From Zanthoxylum bungeanum (Eukaryota > Streptophyta > Magnoliopsida > Sapindales > Rutaceae): a DNA stretch of 64,000 nt. Within the stretch, counting starts at the first letter, position 1, and every line of letters starts with the position of its first letter. The stretch spans positions 16,908 through 80,907 of the forward strand of contig SKCR01041595.1 in NCBI GenBank assembly GCA_019454045.1, in the 5' to 3' direction. This document shows, piece by piece, positions 11,661-23,143 of this stretch. A program made the position numbers and the translations under genes. The notes beneath the pieces were generated by a model. The model did not search any database. It had not been told where the DNA came from and saw nothing but the letters and a program-made list of their open reading frames with translations.

Positions 11661-13969
11661 CTTTCAGTTATCTTGATTCCAATAGTCCAACTATCCAATC
11701 AACGATTTCGGGTACAATCGAATATAATGATTACTATAGTCTAACTATATAATCAACTACTATTTGATTGGTTAAATTCAAATATATTGATTACTATAAT
11801 CAAATTATATAATCAACTATAAATTAAGTAGTTTGAATACCGACCAACTGTTTAATTAAAATAACAATAAAATATTAGTCCAACTAATATATATTAAATA
11901 ATGACGAAAAAATTGAATGAGCGCGTATTGGCAAGTATCTAAACGAAATTGCAAATTTAATACTTGTCTCCCACTATTTTTCGGCGAGCCTCTAACCCTC
12001 TGTGGAGTACTCGGGAAACCTAGTTTCCTAGTGGGCTAGGATCCCGTTAAATAACACACAACCTTGACTTTGGCCAACAAGTTGTATGAAACTTAACTAG
12101 GTAGATCTCTAAGATCAATTGGATCTCATCCAATTCCTAGATCCAGTATGTGGACCTCCAAGTCCGAAACATATATATAATATATATGCCAATATATCCA
12201 ATATATTTTCCCAACCTTTTTCCTCTGAATCAACTAAGCCTTGGCTTTGGCACAACAAGCTTAATGATTCCAGTTAAGTGGGACCCATTGACTTTGGAAA
12301 ACTTCGTAATCGATGTCGATGGACAAGAAGTGATCTTGACTTTGGTCAACAAATCACAACTTGGACAAGACATGCGATATGGAACAAAGCCTTCATGATT
12401 CAAACACATCCGCGATGGACAAAGGTCTTGACTTTTGCCAACAAACCAGTGACAATCTTGGATCTTGAGAGAGAATCATTTAATGGAAGGAAATCTCTTA
12501 ATATTTGTTGAAGGTTTTTCACGTAATTGGCAACCAATTAATTATCTTTGATTAGGTCTCATCATACACCCTTAAGCATGCATTCTAAAAGCATAATAAG
12601 GCGCGGTAAATAAATTAATAATGATATGTGGATGGATATCTAAAAAATTATTCCTAGAACAAATCTCTTCATTTCCTCTCTCCCGCTAGCACTATTCTTA
12701 CTTCTACCCGATTACATAACACTTCTAAAGAAACCTCATTTGTATTGAGGGGAATAGGTGAGAAGAGAAATACAATGAGAAAAAAGGTAATAGGCTGGAC
12801 ACGCAGGTCCAATTTAATAAATTCTAAATTTATTACAACAATTTCCAAAATTGCCCTCACCCCTCTAATATCCATCCGATATACATTATTCATACATATA
12901 TCCAAGTATTCACACATAGCATGTTATCAATCAATCTAATCCAATTAATTAATCTTTGATTAATGACCATCCAATGTTCAAACAACGATTTGATTTGCGC
13001 GAGTCCAACTCGTTTAAGAATAATTACTCAAAGTACGTATTCTTGAATTATATCGAACTATAATTTTAAATCCAATTTAAATTATATTCAATACTAATTC
13101 ATATTTAATTCCAAATTAAATAATTACACTTTTAAAAGTGCCTTTTAGACTTGGATTCCAAATCCAATCTTTATGGGTCTCAAAGGCCCAATTAGTATCC
13201 AATACTATTCATTAAAGTCCAATTGGCTTTCAATTAATATATTAGGCATGGGCTTTGGCAATTATGGGTCAAACCCAAGATGCAAAGGCCCAATTAGGAA
13301 TCACCCTATGCCTAAATCAATTTAGGCCCATTAGGCCCAATTAAATTATTTAAAGGCCTAATTGTCATATTTGGACTTTATGGAAATGGTTTTAGGCTCA
13401 ATTGGATCCAACCAATTATCATAAACCAAACTTGGCACAACCATGCCCATTAAGTCGAAATACAACAAATTAAATTAACTCATTATTCCAAATCACAAAT
13501 TAATTCAATTCAAGTGTAATTAACACAATTAATTAACTAATCTAATGTTTCCAAAACATTTAATTAATTCAATTAATTATGCTCTTTAATTCCAATTCAT
13601 GTCCAACATAAATTGAAGCAAAACAATTCATTATAACATGCTTCATGCTCACGATTTTGACAAGAAATAATTATGCAATTTGATTCCAATCCAATTAAAT
13701 CAACATCCAATATACATTTCATGCCAACAACACATCCAATATGTCAAATTTCAAAAATTCCCATGAGTTTATCGAGGGTATATATTCGGCCAACCTATAG
13801 GATTTGGGGATTTTTTATCTAATCAATATTTCACAAATCCAACAATGCACAAATCCAATTCAACATCATGTAAGCTCAACCAAATCATCAATTTGAAGAA
13901 ATTATGTTCTAAACAAAAAAACCCCAAATAAAGTCCGTAAACCCTAGAATTCCAAATCAAGCTTAGGAT
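11661..13969 (-). other. Long non-coding 5' leader of internal A
   Basis: About 2.3 kb lies between the primer site and gag. No frame looks like protein. It has two repetitive motif sets: four to five copies of the theme CTTGACTTTGGCCAACAA at 12060-12460, and many GGCCCAATTA-type blocks at 13170-13450. The same leader occurs in B (19400-20939) and in C (23144-25341), so its layout is a family trait. Parallel open frames at 12150-12398 and 19911-20159 are shared only because the leaders are copies. Confidence 0.65.
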
Positions 13970-13983
13970 GGCTCTAGATACCA
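13970..13983 (-). promoter_or_regulatory. Primer-binding site of internal A (tRNA-iMet type)
   Basis: The minus strand reads TGGTATCTAGAGCC one base inside LTR b. It matches the initiator-Met tRNA 3' end complement TGGTATCAGAGCC except for one inserted T. The C element carries the perfect form at 25342-25354. Confidence 0.85.
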
Positions 13984-13984
13984 T

Positions 13985-15962
13985 TGTTAGTCTCCAAGAC
14001 ATGTCCCAAGATCACTAAGCATAATATAAGTGCGAATAATCAAAGAGAGTTGCGGAAAAACTTACTTTGATCGGATGGGTTTCAAGACTTTTTATGCATT
14101 TCCATGGAAGCTCCAAGCTTTGAATGAAGTTCTAAACCCTTGGGTGAGTTTCCCTATCACCTTGATTCACTCCTTTAAGTGCTAGCTTGAACAAAAATTG
14201 AGAGAAAATTTTCTCCTCCAAGGAGCTTAAACTTTCGGCTATGGTAGAGAGAATGGGAGAGATGAATAGTTGTTGTTTCATAAAACAAGTGTGTGTTTTA
14301 TATTTTTTCAAAAACCATCTTGGATAAAAGCAAATGGTTTTACGAAAACCATTCACTATAGCCAACTACCACCATCAACTTTAAGGTGACTAGACATCCA
14401 TCACCAAAAAGTGACATTGATGTAAGTTGGTGGGACCCACTTTAAATTCAAAATTCAAGTGGTTCGCACAACACACTTCTGGCTCGGTTTCGTTTATTCC
14501 GAATAAACGAATTTTTCGTCGCTATGTAATTAAATCCAATTTAAATAAATAATAATGCCTAGCAAAATTATTACGGAAGTCGCTCGCGAATTAATTCTAA
14601 ATTAATTCGTTCGCTTGAATTAAAATCCAATTTTAATTCCGCATTGAAATCTAATTTCAATTAACATATCTAATTTATTATTTTAGCCCAATTAAATAAA
14701 TTAAATAGTAAAATTTAATTTCACTATTAAATTTACTTTACCGATTAATTCCAAATTAATCGTGCCCTCTCTTCTTGACGAATTTAATCCCAGATAAATT
14801 CTCGACACAATTAATCCCAGATTAATTATTTCTTTTGATAATTAATTCCCAGATTAATTATTGCCGTAATTAATCCCAGATTAATTTTCTCTCCCATAAT
14901 TAATAACAGATTAATTTTCTGTTCGAGTCAAATCTCAACGGTGAATCTTCGGGAAGCGACCCAAGAGATTCATGGATATGTTGGCAGTAAATACGGTTAT
15001 CGGACTATCCGAATACGTGCGTACCTAGTACCACGTCCTTACCGATTTACAAGACATGGTTGGCTTCTAGCAAAGCACCGTGCCTACCCAATTCTCCAGA
15101 AATATTCTGTAAACGAATATGTAATCTTTGTCAGACGTAGTATACGTAGTATTGCGTATTACGATCCAGTATCGGATGTCACATGCTAGGCTTGAGGCTG
15201 GAATTATGTATGCCCCGTACGAAGCACATATCGGATCTCTGGTAACTAGTCTCTATAATCGGATAAACATGACTTAGTCATATTATCTCGATAGCTGCAG
15301 CATACAAGAGTACTAGATCCTTATCCTACGTGATCATCATCTCCATATGACTGAAGTTATACTTCCATCTTGACATCACACCCAATACACTACGATTCTC
15401 AATATACCCAAAAGAGGCGTACACAGAACCTGTTAAAGCCCCGGACGACCAAAACCAAAGTATATTGATTGTCGCAAGTATTAGCGATGCAAGTCTCAAG
15501 TTAAGACCAAATACACCTACCCTGATACGGACTTCCATGGACACATAGTCATACTACCAATGGAATTCCGAGGGGTCTATCCAGAGCGAAGCTGTTTCAA
15601 TATCATCGATAAACATAACCTTCTATTACACTTGCATGAGTATCCAATACCCAAATATATGAGAACTATGCTGTTATGCTCCCATAACACGCACAAGTGC
15701 AATACTAGTCTATTCCGCATTATCGATGTCCAATCTCGATAATACTACGACTAGAGATATTTTAATGATTAAACCTTAGTGGATTAATACTGTCTCATAT
15801 CTTATTAATACGGAATTAATCATATGGACTTTTATCATTTATATATCCCGGTAATCCAATTACAAATGATAAAAGAGCAATTTCCTATGTCACATAGTTA
15901 ATTTGTACAACAACACCATGTTCTGTACAAATAGTGATGCTATGGGTCATAATTGTCCAACA
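13985..15962 (-). repeat. Central LTR b of AB (1978 bp)
   Basis: Plus-strand ends are TGTTAGTCTCC and ATTGTCCAACA. It serves both as 5' LTR of internal A (primer site at its left) and as 3' LTR of internal B (polypurine tract at its right, 15963-15977). It contains the 15180-15400 stretch that LTR a lacks. A TATA-like ATATAAAAC on the minus strand lies near 14289-14310. A repeated TAATCCCAGATTAATT array occupies about 14785-14920. Confidence 0.9.
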
Positions 15963-18900
15963 ATCTCCCACTTGGCCTATAGCCAATCACTCAAGTGTCC
16001 TACAGTTGAACTATGTACTGGTCGCTCAAACTTCTTCTGAGAAAAATTTTTTCGTCAGAGGATTTGCAAGGTTATCATCTGATGCGATTTATTAGATCAT
16101 CACATCGCCATGATGTATGATCTTACGAATTAGATGAAATGGTTGAAGTACATATTTGAATCGTTGATGAGACCATTAATTCTTTAGCCTGTGCTGTAGC
16201 CTAGCTCAGCTGCTAACAAAACTACATCTAATCTAATTAGGATTATATAGATCCAAAATGCTTCTTTTGCTCCCTCAGTTGCAGCAATATTTCGCTCTTA
16301 TTGTTTATTCGCCAATAGTATCTTGCTTGGAAGATTTCCAGCTCAATATTCTGTTATTCAAACTATATAGTACCCTTATTGTGACTTACAGTCGTTATTT
16401 TCTGTTTGGAAACTTGCAGCAGTGAACCCAGTCACTTCAAGTTCTCATTCTCCATAGCTTAAGAAAGCATCATTAGTTCTTCTAAGATACTTAAGGATGT
16501 TCTTAACATCAATCCAGTGACCATCACCTGGATTGGCCTGATTGTGATTTCATATGCTTAAAGCATATGAGACACTAGGTCGCGTACATGTCTTTCAATG
16601 TACGAGTCCTCGGAGAGTGCCAATAAATTTTAGATCTATCCCAGAAGATCCTTATTCCTAGAACAAAGGTTGTCTCTCCCAAGTAATCTATGGAGAATTT
16701 TCTTGAAAGCCAATCTTTCACCGATTGTATTATGAGAATGTCATTTCCAAGAAATGATATATCATCATTATATATAGGACAATCATTGTCAGTGCGCTCC
16801 CACTAACCTTCTTATATACATAAGAATTATCTTCGTTTTGAATTAAATCATATACCATTATGATCTTATCAAAACGTTAGTTCCAAGAACGTAATGCTTG
16901 CTTCAATCCATAAATGGATCGATTTAAATTGCAAACCTTGTTTGCATGTTTTGGTACGACAAAACTGTCAGGATGTTATAAACATCCTCCAAAAGGTTTC
17001 CGTTTATGGAAAGCGTTTTTGACGTTCAGCTGCAATATTTCATAAATGAAACATGCAGCATTAGCAAGTAAATAGTTTCGTCGTAATAGACACAATGTTG
17101 ATAACGATGCCTTTTCGCTACAAGCCTCGCTTTGTACGTTTGTATGTTGCCATCAATATTTGTCTTCCTTGAAGACCCATATAGTACCAAAAGGCACAAT
17201 GCCTTCTGGTACATCAACCAGTGCCCAAACTTAGTTGCTATACATGGAATCCTTTTCGGCGTTCATGGCACTTTGCCATAAAAGGCAGTCGATACCTTGT
17301 ATCACTTCCTTATACATAGTCGGTTCGTTTTTCTCAATAAGATTGACATCTTCATGAGGTGAGATCAGAAATCCATAACACCTAGGTTGTTTTCTGACTC
17401 TCTCTGACTTATGCGGTTCTTGTGTATTCGAAGATTGTGGTACAGTTTCATCCCTGATGAACTGTTTGTGTTCCATTAAGGAATTAGTGCCTTGAACAGT
17501 ATTACTCCGATTTTCATCGAGTTTTACTTTTCTCCCACTTACCACTGCATATAGGTATTCCTCTTAGTAAAACCGCATGGAGAGCAACAATTACATTGAT
17601 CTCTTGTGAGTTGTATAAGTACTCTACTTTGGTTTCCCTAGGATAACCCACAAATTAGGCACTTATCCGATTTGGGTTCTAGTTTGGTATCATCCAAACA
17701 TATGCCCAGCATACCCAAGTCTTCAGGAATGAGAAGCCCAGTATCTTTCCTATTCATATCTAATATGAAGTCTGTCTAACAGATTTTCATGGAACCTTAT
17801 TCAAAATAAGTATTGCACTGTTAAATGCGTATCCCTAGAAGGAAAATGGTAGCTCAGAGCGACTCATAATTAACCTTACCATGTCCAATAAAGTTCGGTT
17901 TCTCTGTTCGGACACATCGTCAAATTGAGGTGTTCCGGGAGGAGTCCACTATGAAAGAATACCATACTCTTTCAAATAGTCGAGATACTTATTGTTTAAG
18001 TATTTACCATGATCTAACCGTGACGGTTTAATACATTAGCCGGTCTATCTGTCTACTTCGAGTTGAAACTCTTTGAATTACTCAAAAGTTTCCGATTTGT
18101 GTTTCATAAGATACACATAACCATAACGCGATGCCACATCCGTAACTATGAACGAGGGCTAATAGATCGGTGGCACTTGTACTTTTACCAAGTAAAATGT
18201 GTTTTAGGCATTTTACCTAATAAATTAGATTCGTAGACATCATTTGAATATAATCAAATCCGTCCTAGTACCCACTCTTCGAAAGTGTGGATGTACGAGT
18301 CTTGTTAATGTGTCCCAGACAACTATGCCACAAATGAGTCTCATCTGATTAATTCAGTTTGAGCTATTTGTTTGTCATGTTATATGTTTGAGATTCATTT
18401 ATATTCAAAATATAAATACTGTAATTCACATTTAATGTGCTTATCTCAATATCATCTTTACAAAATAAAACACTTAGTGTTCTAGAATATAAATGTATAC
18501 CCGCAACGAGTTACAGTAGATATAGAGATAATGTTTTTAGTCAAACTAGGTAATTATTATAACAGTTTTCTAATTTAAGTACATTCCCAAAGGGTAGTTC
18601 ATAAACTTAGGTTTCTACGGTTAAAACATCGACTCTCGTCCCGTTTTCGACTCGCATGTCAATCTCATCTGAAGCAAATCTCATGCTTATCAGCAGATCC
18701 CGCACATCAGTACATATATTTATGTACCACATCCAGTATCTAAAATCCAATTTTAAAACCAGCAGTGGACATGTTTATAACAAACATACTTGAAGCCGGA
18801 CCATTGCTCGTCTTCACTTCCTTCATGCCTGCCTTGTCCATACGGCAATCACGCTTCCAGTGACCCCGTTTGCCACAGTTTAGGCAGACATTTTGGGATA

Positions 18901-19400
18901 TGTCATTTGTCTTCCTAGAAGACTGTGACGATTTTTGCTTTTACCCTTTTCCACACCCCAGGAGCCTTCGGCCAAGCCTTGGCCTTCTGGGATGTTGAAG
19001 TAAGATGCGCCTTGCGCTTTCTTTCCCTTTTGCAAACTCTGGCTTTGTCTCCTGGAGCATAGTCATTAACTCTCCAAGAGTTTTTCTATTGCAATTAATC
19101 CTTTTAAGATCTAAGGTTAGATCTATGAAGATCCTTCATTTTCAACATCATGGTTTAAGGATCTAATCCTTGGTTCTGACGAAGAAATTCAAGGAGTCAA
19201 TGCGGCAAGCATGAAAGATTGAGCACTAAAGTTATCATCACATGAATCTTCCAAATATCATGTTCTACTATTTGCTCAACTCCAGGCTTAGGCCTGAGAC
19301 GTCACTCTTATCAAATAGAATAACTTCTCAGTTCCTAGGACTATCCTGAGGTCCTATTCCCAATCTAAAAATTGAAGCCGCTTAAAGACATTTTCCCCAG
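15963..19400 (-). pseudogene. Internal B: decayed copia gag-pol
   Basis: A second copy of the A coding region. The longest open piece, 17231-17545, is the integrase-RT linker and start of RT (HKSERVRKQPRCYGF, then DSMYSN). The gag zinc knuckle is at about 18820-18880 and the RT block near 16680-17020. Compared with A it has a single copy of the 87-bp unit and a roughly 56-bp deletion at about 18139. Multiple stops make it non-functional. Confidence 0.85.
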
Positions 19401-20939
19401 GATTATGTTCTAAACGCTAATCTTTCAGTTATCTTGATTCCAATAGTCCAACTATCCAATCAACGATTTCGGGTACAATCGAATATAATGATTACTATAG
19501 TCTAACTATATAATCAACTACTATTTGATTGGTTAAATTCAAATATATTGATTACTATAATCCAATTATATAATCAACCATAAATGAAGTAGTTTGAATA
19601 CAGTCCAACTGTTTAATTAAAACAATAATAAAATATTAGTCCAACAAATATATATTAAATAATGACAAAAAAATAGAATGAGCGCGTATTGGCAAGTATC
19701 TAAACGAAATTGCAAATTTAATACTTGCCTCCCACTATTTTTCGGCGAGCCTCTAACCCTCTGTGGAGTACTCGGGAAACCTAGTTTCCTAGTGGGCTAG
19801 GATCCCGTTAAATAACACAAAACCTTGACTTTGGCCAACAAGTTGTATGAAACTTAACTAGGTAGATCTCTAAGATCAATTGGATCTCATCCAATTCCTA
19901 GATCCAGTAGATGGACCTCCAAGTTCGAAACATATATATAATATATATGCCAATATATCCAATATATTTTCCTAACCTTTTTCCTCTGAATCAACTAAGC
20001 CTTGGCTTTGGCACAACAAGCTTAATGATTCCAGTTAAGCGGGACCCATTGACTTTGGAAAGCTTCGTAATCGATGTCGATGGACAAGAAGTGATCTTGA
20101 CTTTAGTCAACAAATCACAACTTGGACAAGACATGCGATATGGAACAAAGCCTTCATGATTCAAACACATCCGCGATGGACAAAGGTCTTGACTTTTGCC
20201 AACAAACCAGTGCCAATCTTGGATCTTGAGAGAGAATCATTCAATGGAAGGAAATTCCTTAATATTTGTTGAAGGTTTTTCACGTAATTGGCAACCAATT
20301 AATTATCTTTGATTAGGTCTCATCATACACCCTTAAGCATGCATTCTAAAAGCATAATAAGGCACGGTAAATAAATTAATAATGATATGTGGATGGATAT
20401 CTCACAAATTATTCCTAGAACAAATCTCTCCATTTCCTCTCTCCCGCTAGCACTATTCTTACTTCTACCCGATTACATAACACTTCTAAAGAAACCTCAT
20501 TTGCATTGAGGGGAATAGGTGAGAAGAGAAATACAATGAGAAAAGAGGTAATAGGCTGGACACGCAGGTCCAATTTAATAAATTCTAAATTTATTACAAC
20601 AATTTCCAAAATTGCCCTCACCCTTCTAATATCCATCTGATATACATTATTCATACATACATCCAAGTATTCACACATAGCATGTTATCAATCAATCTAA
20701 TCCAATTAATTAATCTTTTATTAATGACCATCCAATGTTCAAACAACGATTTGATTTGCGCAGTCCAACTCGTTTAAGAATAATTACTCAAAGTATGTAT
20801 TCTTGAATTATATCGAACTATAATTTTAAATCCAATTTAAATTATATTCAATACCAATTCATATTTAATTCCAAATTAAATAATTACACTTTTAAAAGTG
20901 ACTTTTAGACTTGGATTCCAAATCCAATCTTTATGGGTC
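19401..20939 (-). other. Truncated leader of internal B
   Basis: Matches the A leader from about 11661 to 13183, including the CTTGACTTTGGCCAACAA-like repeats at 19810-20200. At 20937-20939 (GTC) it jumps into the middle of an LTR. The primer site, the GGCCCA-rich part and about half of the LTR are therefore deleted. Confidence 0.75.
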
Positions 20940-21721
20940 ACATGTCAGGCCTGGGGCTGGAATTGTGTCTGCCCCGTACGAAGCACATATCGGATCTCTG
21001 GTAACTAGTCTCTATAATCGGATAAACATGACTTAGTCATATTATCTCGATAGCTGCAGCATACAAGAGTACCAGATCCTTATCCTACGTGATCATCATC
21101 TCCATATGACTGAAGTTATACTTCCATCTTGACATCACACCCAATACACTACGATTCTCAATATACCCAGAAGAGGCGTACACAGAACCTGTTAAAGCCT
21201 CGGACGACCAAAACCAAAGTATATTGATTGTCGCAAGTATTAGCGATGCAAGTCTTAGGTTAAGACCAAATACACCTACCCTGATACGGACTTCCATAGA
21301 CACATAGTCATACTACCAATGGAATTCCGAGGGGTCTATCCAAAGCAAATTTGTTTCCGTACCATCGGTAAACACAACCTCCTATCACACTTTCATGAGT
21401 ATCCAATACCCAAATATATGAGAACTATGTCGTTATGCTCCCATAACACACACAAGTGCAATACTAGTCTATTCCGCATTATCGATGTCCAATCTCGATA
21501 ATACTATGACTAGGAATATTTTAATGATTAAACCTTAGTGGATTAATACTGTCTCATATCTTATTAATCTGGAACTAATCATATGGACTTTTATCATTTA
21601 TATATCCCGGTAATCCAATTACAAATGATAAAAGAGCAATTTCATTTGTCACAAAGTTAATTTGTACAACAACACCATGTTCTGTACAAATAGAAATGCT
21701 ATGAGTCATAATTGTCCAACA
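20940..21721 (-). repeat. Truncated LTR c of AB (5' LTR of internal B)
   Basis: Matches about 15180-15962 of LTR b and ends ATTGTCCAACA, followed by the CTAGG duplication. Its missing half was removed together with the leader of B by one deletion with GTC microhomology. Confidence 0.88.
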
Positions 21722-21726
21722 CTAGG
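21722..21726. repeat. Right target-site duplication of AB (CTAGG)
   Basis: Identical to 6282-6286. H protease sequence (GTCCTGAGTCAAG) resumes here. Confidence 0.9.
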
Positions 21727-22290
21727 TCCTGAGTCAAGTAGCTGCAAAGAAGAACAAACATGGTTAGTGGCTCTTGAATCAACAATCCATGCGGATTTAT
21801 CATCTTCCACTAATAAAGACTCAATTACAAGTAAACCATATTTACCTATGATCTTTTTCTCCTTCAGTTCTGCAAAGTATTTAGGAAAGTTCATTTTCCA
21901 ATGCCCATCATCGTTGTAATAGAAACACTTTCCTTTGAGCTTAGTACCCTTGGAGCTTCTCTTTTTCTTCTTCTTGGGCTTTTCTTTAGCCTTCCCAATG
22001 CCTTTCTGTTTATTCTATGCAGATTTGGAAGATTCAGCAATATTTACCTCTCCACTCGCCTTACGAGGATCCACCAATATGGACTCGTAATGGGTGAGCT
22101 CATTAAGCAGTTAAGTCAAAGTAAAAGTCAAATTGTTCATAACATAGTTGCTTTTAAAGTGTAGGAAACTTTTCGAAAGATGGTCCATGATTATGGTCAC
22201 TTGGCCACGCTCGTTAATATGAACTCCATGAGATTCAGCCGTGTTGAGATAGATCACCATCCTCAAGACATGCTCTCGGACAAATGTCCT
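21722..22290 (-). pseudogene. H: protease and gag C-terminal part (copy 1)
   Basis: The minus strand reads a degraded gag zinc knuckle (KCFYYNDDGHW, with the second Cys changed to Tyr and the last to Phe), then LLVIESLLVEDDKSAWIV and protease motif DSRATNHVC (copia protease active site is normally DSGAT). It aligns with 25965-26539, including the Cys-to-Tyr change. It ends at GTCCT (22286-22290), where an LTR of element C begins. Confidence 0.85.
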
Positions 22291-22687
22291 TGTTGGGTCT
22301 CTAAGATTAATCCCAAGATCATTTAAGCATAAAAGATGTGTGAATACTCAACGAAGTTTGCGTAATAACTTACATTGATCGGCTAGGTAGGATGTGTAGA
22401 CAACAAAAATTTGCCTCATTTGAAGGTGCTCTAAGCTCTCATTTGATTGTATGTTGAGCTCCAAGCTTAATCTTTTGAATTCCAAACTCAAGGGATGTTT
22501 CCCTATCACATTTGTATGATTCTTTAAGTGCTAGCTAAGGAAGAAAATTGCAAGAAAATTATTTCATTTGTGTTCTTATTGTTCTCGGCAAATGCAAGAA
22601 AAATGAGAGAGAGAGTCACGGTGAAGGAGATGAGAAGAGAGTAAAATGTGTTTTCTTAATTTTTGATTTCTAAAAACAAAAATGCCA
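22291..22687 (-). repeat. Element C: left 397 bp of an LTR
   Basis: Begins TGTTGGGTCTCTAAG and matches 26540-26937 of the solo LTR. It is cut at about 22688, where the sequence jumps into C gag. The remainder of this LTR and all of C pol are deleted. Confidence 0.85.
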
Positions 22688-23143
22688 TAAGGTTATGCCT
22701 AGCTGACCCAACTGTTCAATATCAATAATCATCTGTGACACATGGTGCTCGACAGATGTACCCTCTGACATTCGAGAGCGTAATAGCTTCTTCTGTAATT
22801 CATACTTTTGCGATCTAAGGTAAGATCGATAAAAGTCCTTCAATTTTGCCATCATAATATAGGGATCCAATCCCTTGTTTTGGCGACGAAATTGAGGGGT
22901 CATTGCAGCGAGCATGACGGATTGATCAGTTTAGTTGTCATCGCTATGAGTCTTCCAAAGCTCAAGCTCAAGCTCAAGCGGCTGCTCATTTCCAAGCTTA
23001 GGCCCGAGAGGTCTCTCTATCGTATAGAGCATTCTCTCAGCCCCCAGGACAATCATGAGGTTCATATCCCAGTCAGGAAAGTTCGCACCATTAAAGACAT
23101 TTTCGCCCATGATAATTTCTCTAACCCCGATCTTTCCAGTCAT
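22688..23143 (-). pseudogene. Element C: gag N-terminal half
   Basis: Frames 22931-23143 and 22670-22915 (minus) together read a copia UBN2-type gag: GENVFNGANFPDWDMNLMIV, then RRQNKGLDP, ELQKKLLRSRMSEG and IDIEQLGQLGI. A frame break near 22920 separates the two. The reading stops at the deletion junction with the LTR piece. The gag is similar to A gag near 11350-11640 but better preserved. Confidence 0.85.

Larger units (their letters stand above)
6287..21721 (-). mobile_element. Dimeric copia element AB (LTR-internal-LTR-internal-LTR)
   Basis: This 15.4 kb unit has three LTRs and two internal regions, all minus, between one pair of CTAGG duplications. Reading right to left: truncated LTR c (20940-21721), internal B (15963-20939, lacking primer site and distal leader), complete LTR b (13985-15962), internal A (8022-13984, with primer site) and LTR a (6287-8021). 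The two internal regions align along their length with small indels. A single outer target-site duplication points to unequal LTR-LTR recombination after one insertion, or to insertion of a tandem molecule. It lies in the protease region of H. Confidence 0.88.

Noticed and set aside
12150..12398. 82-codon frame conserved at 19911-20159
   Set aside because: Similarity is explained by A and B leaders being copies of one element; the C leader does not keep the frame, and no domain is recognisable.
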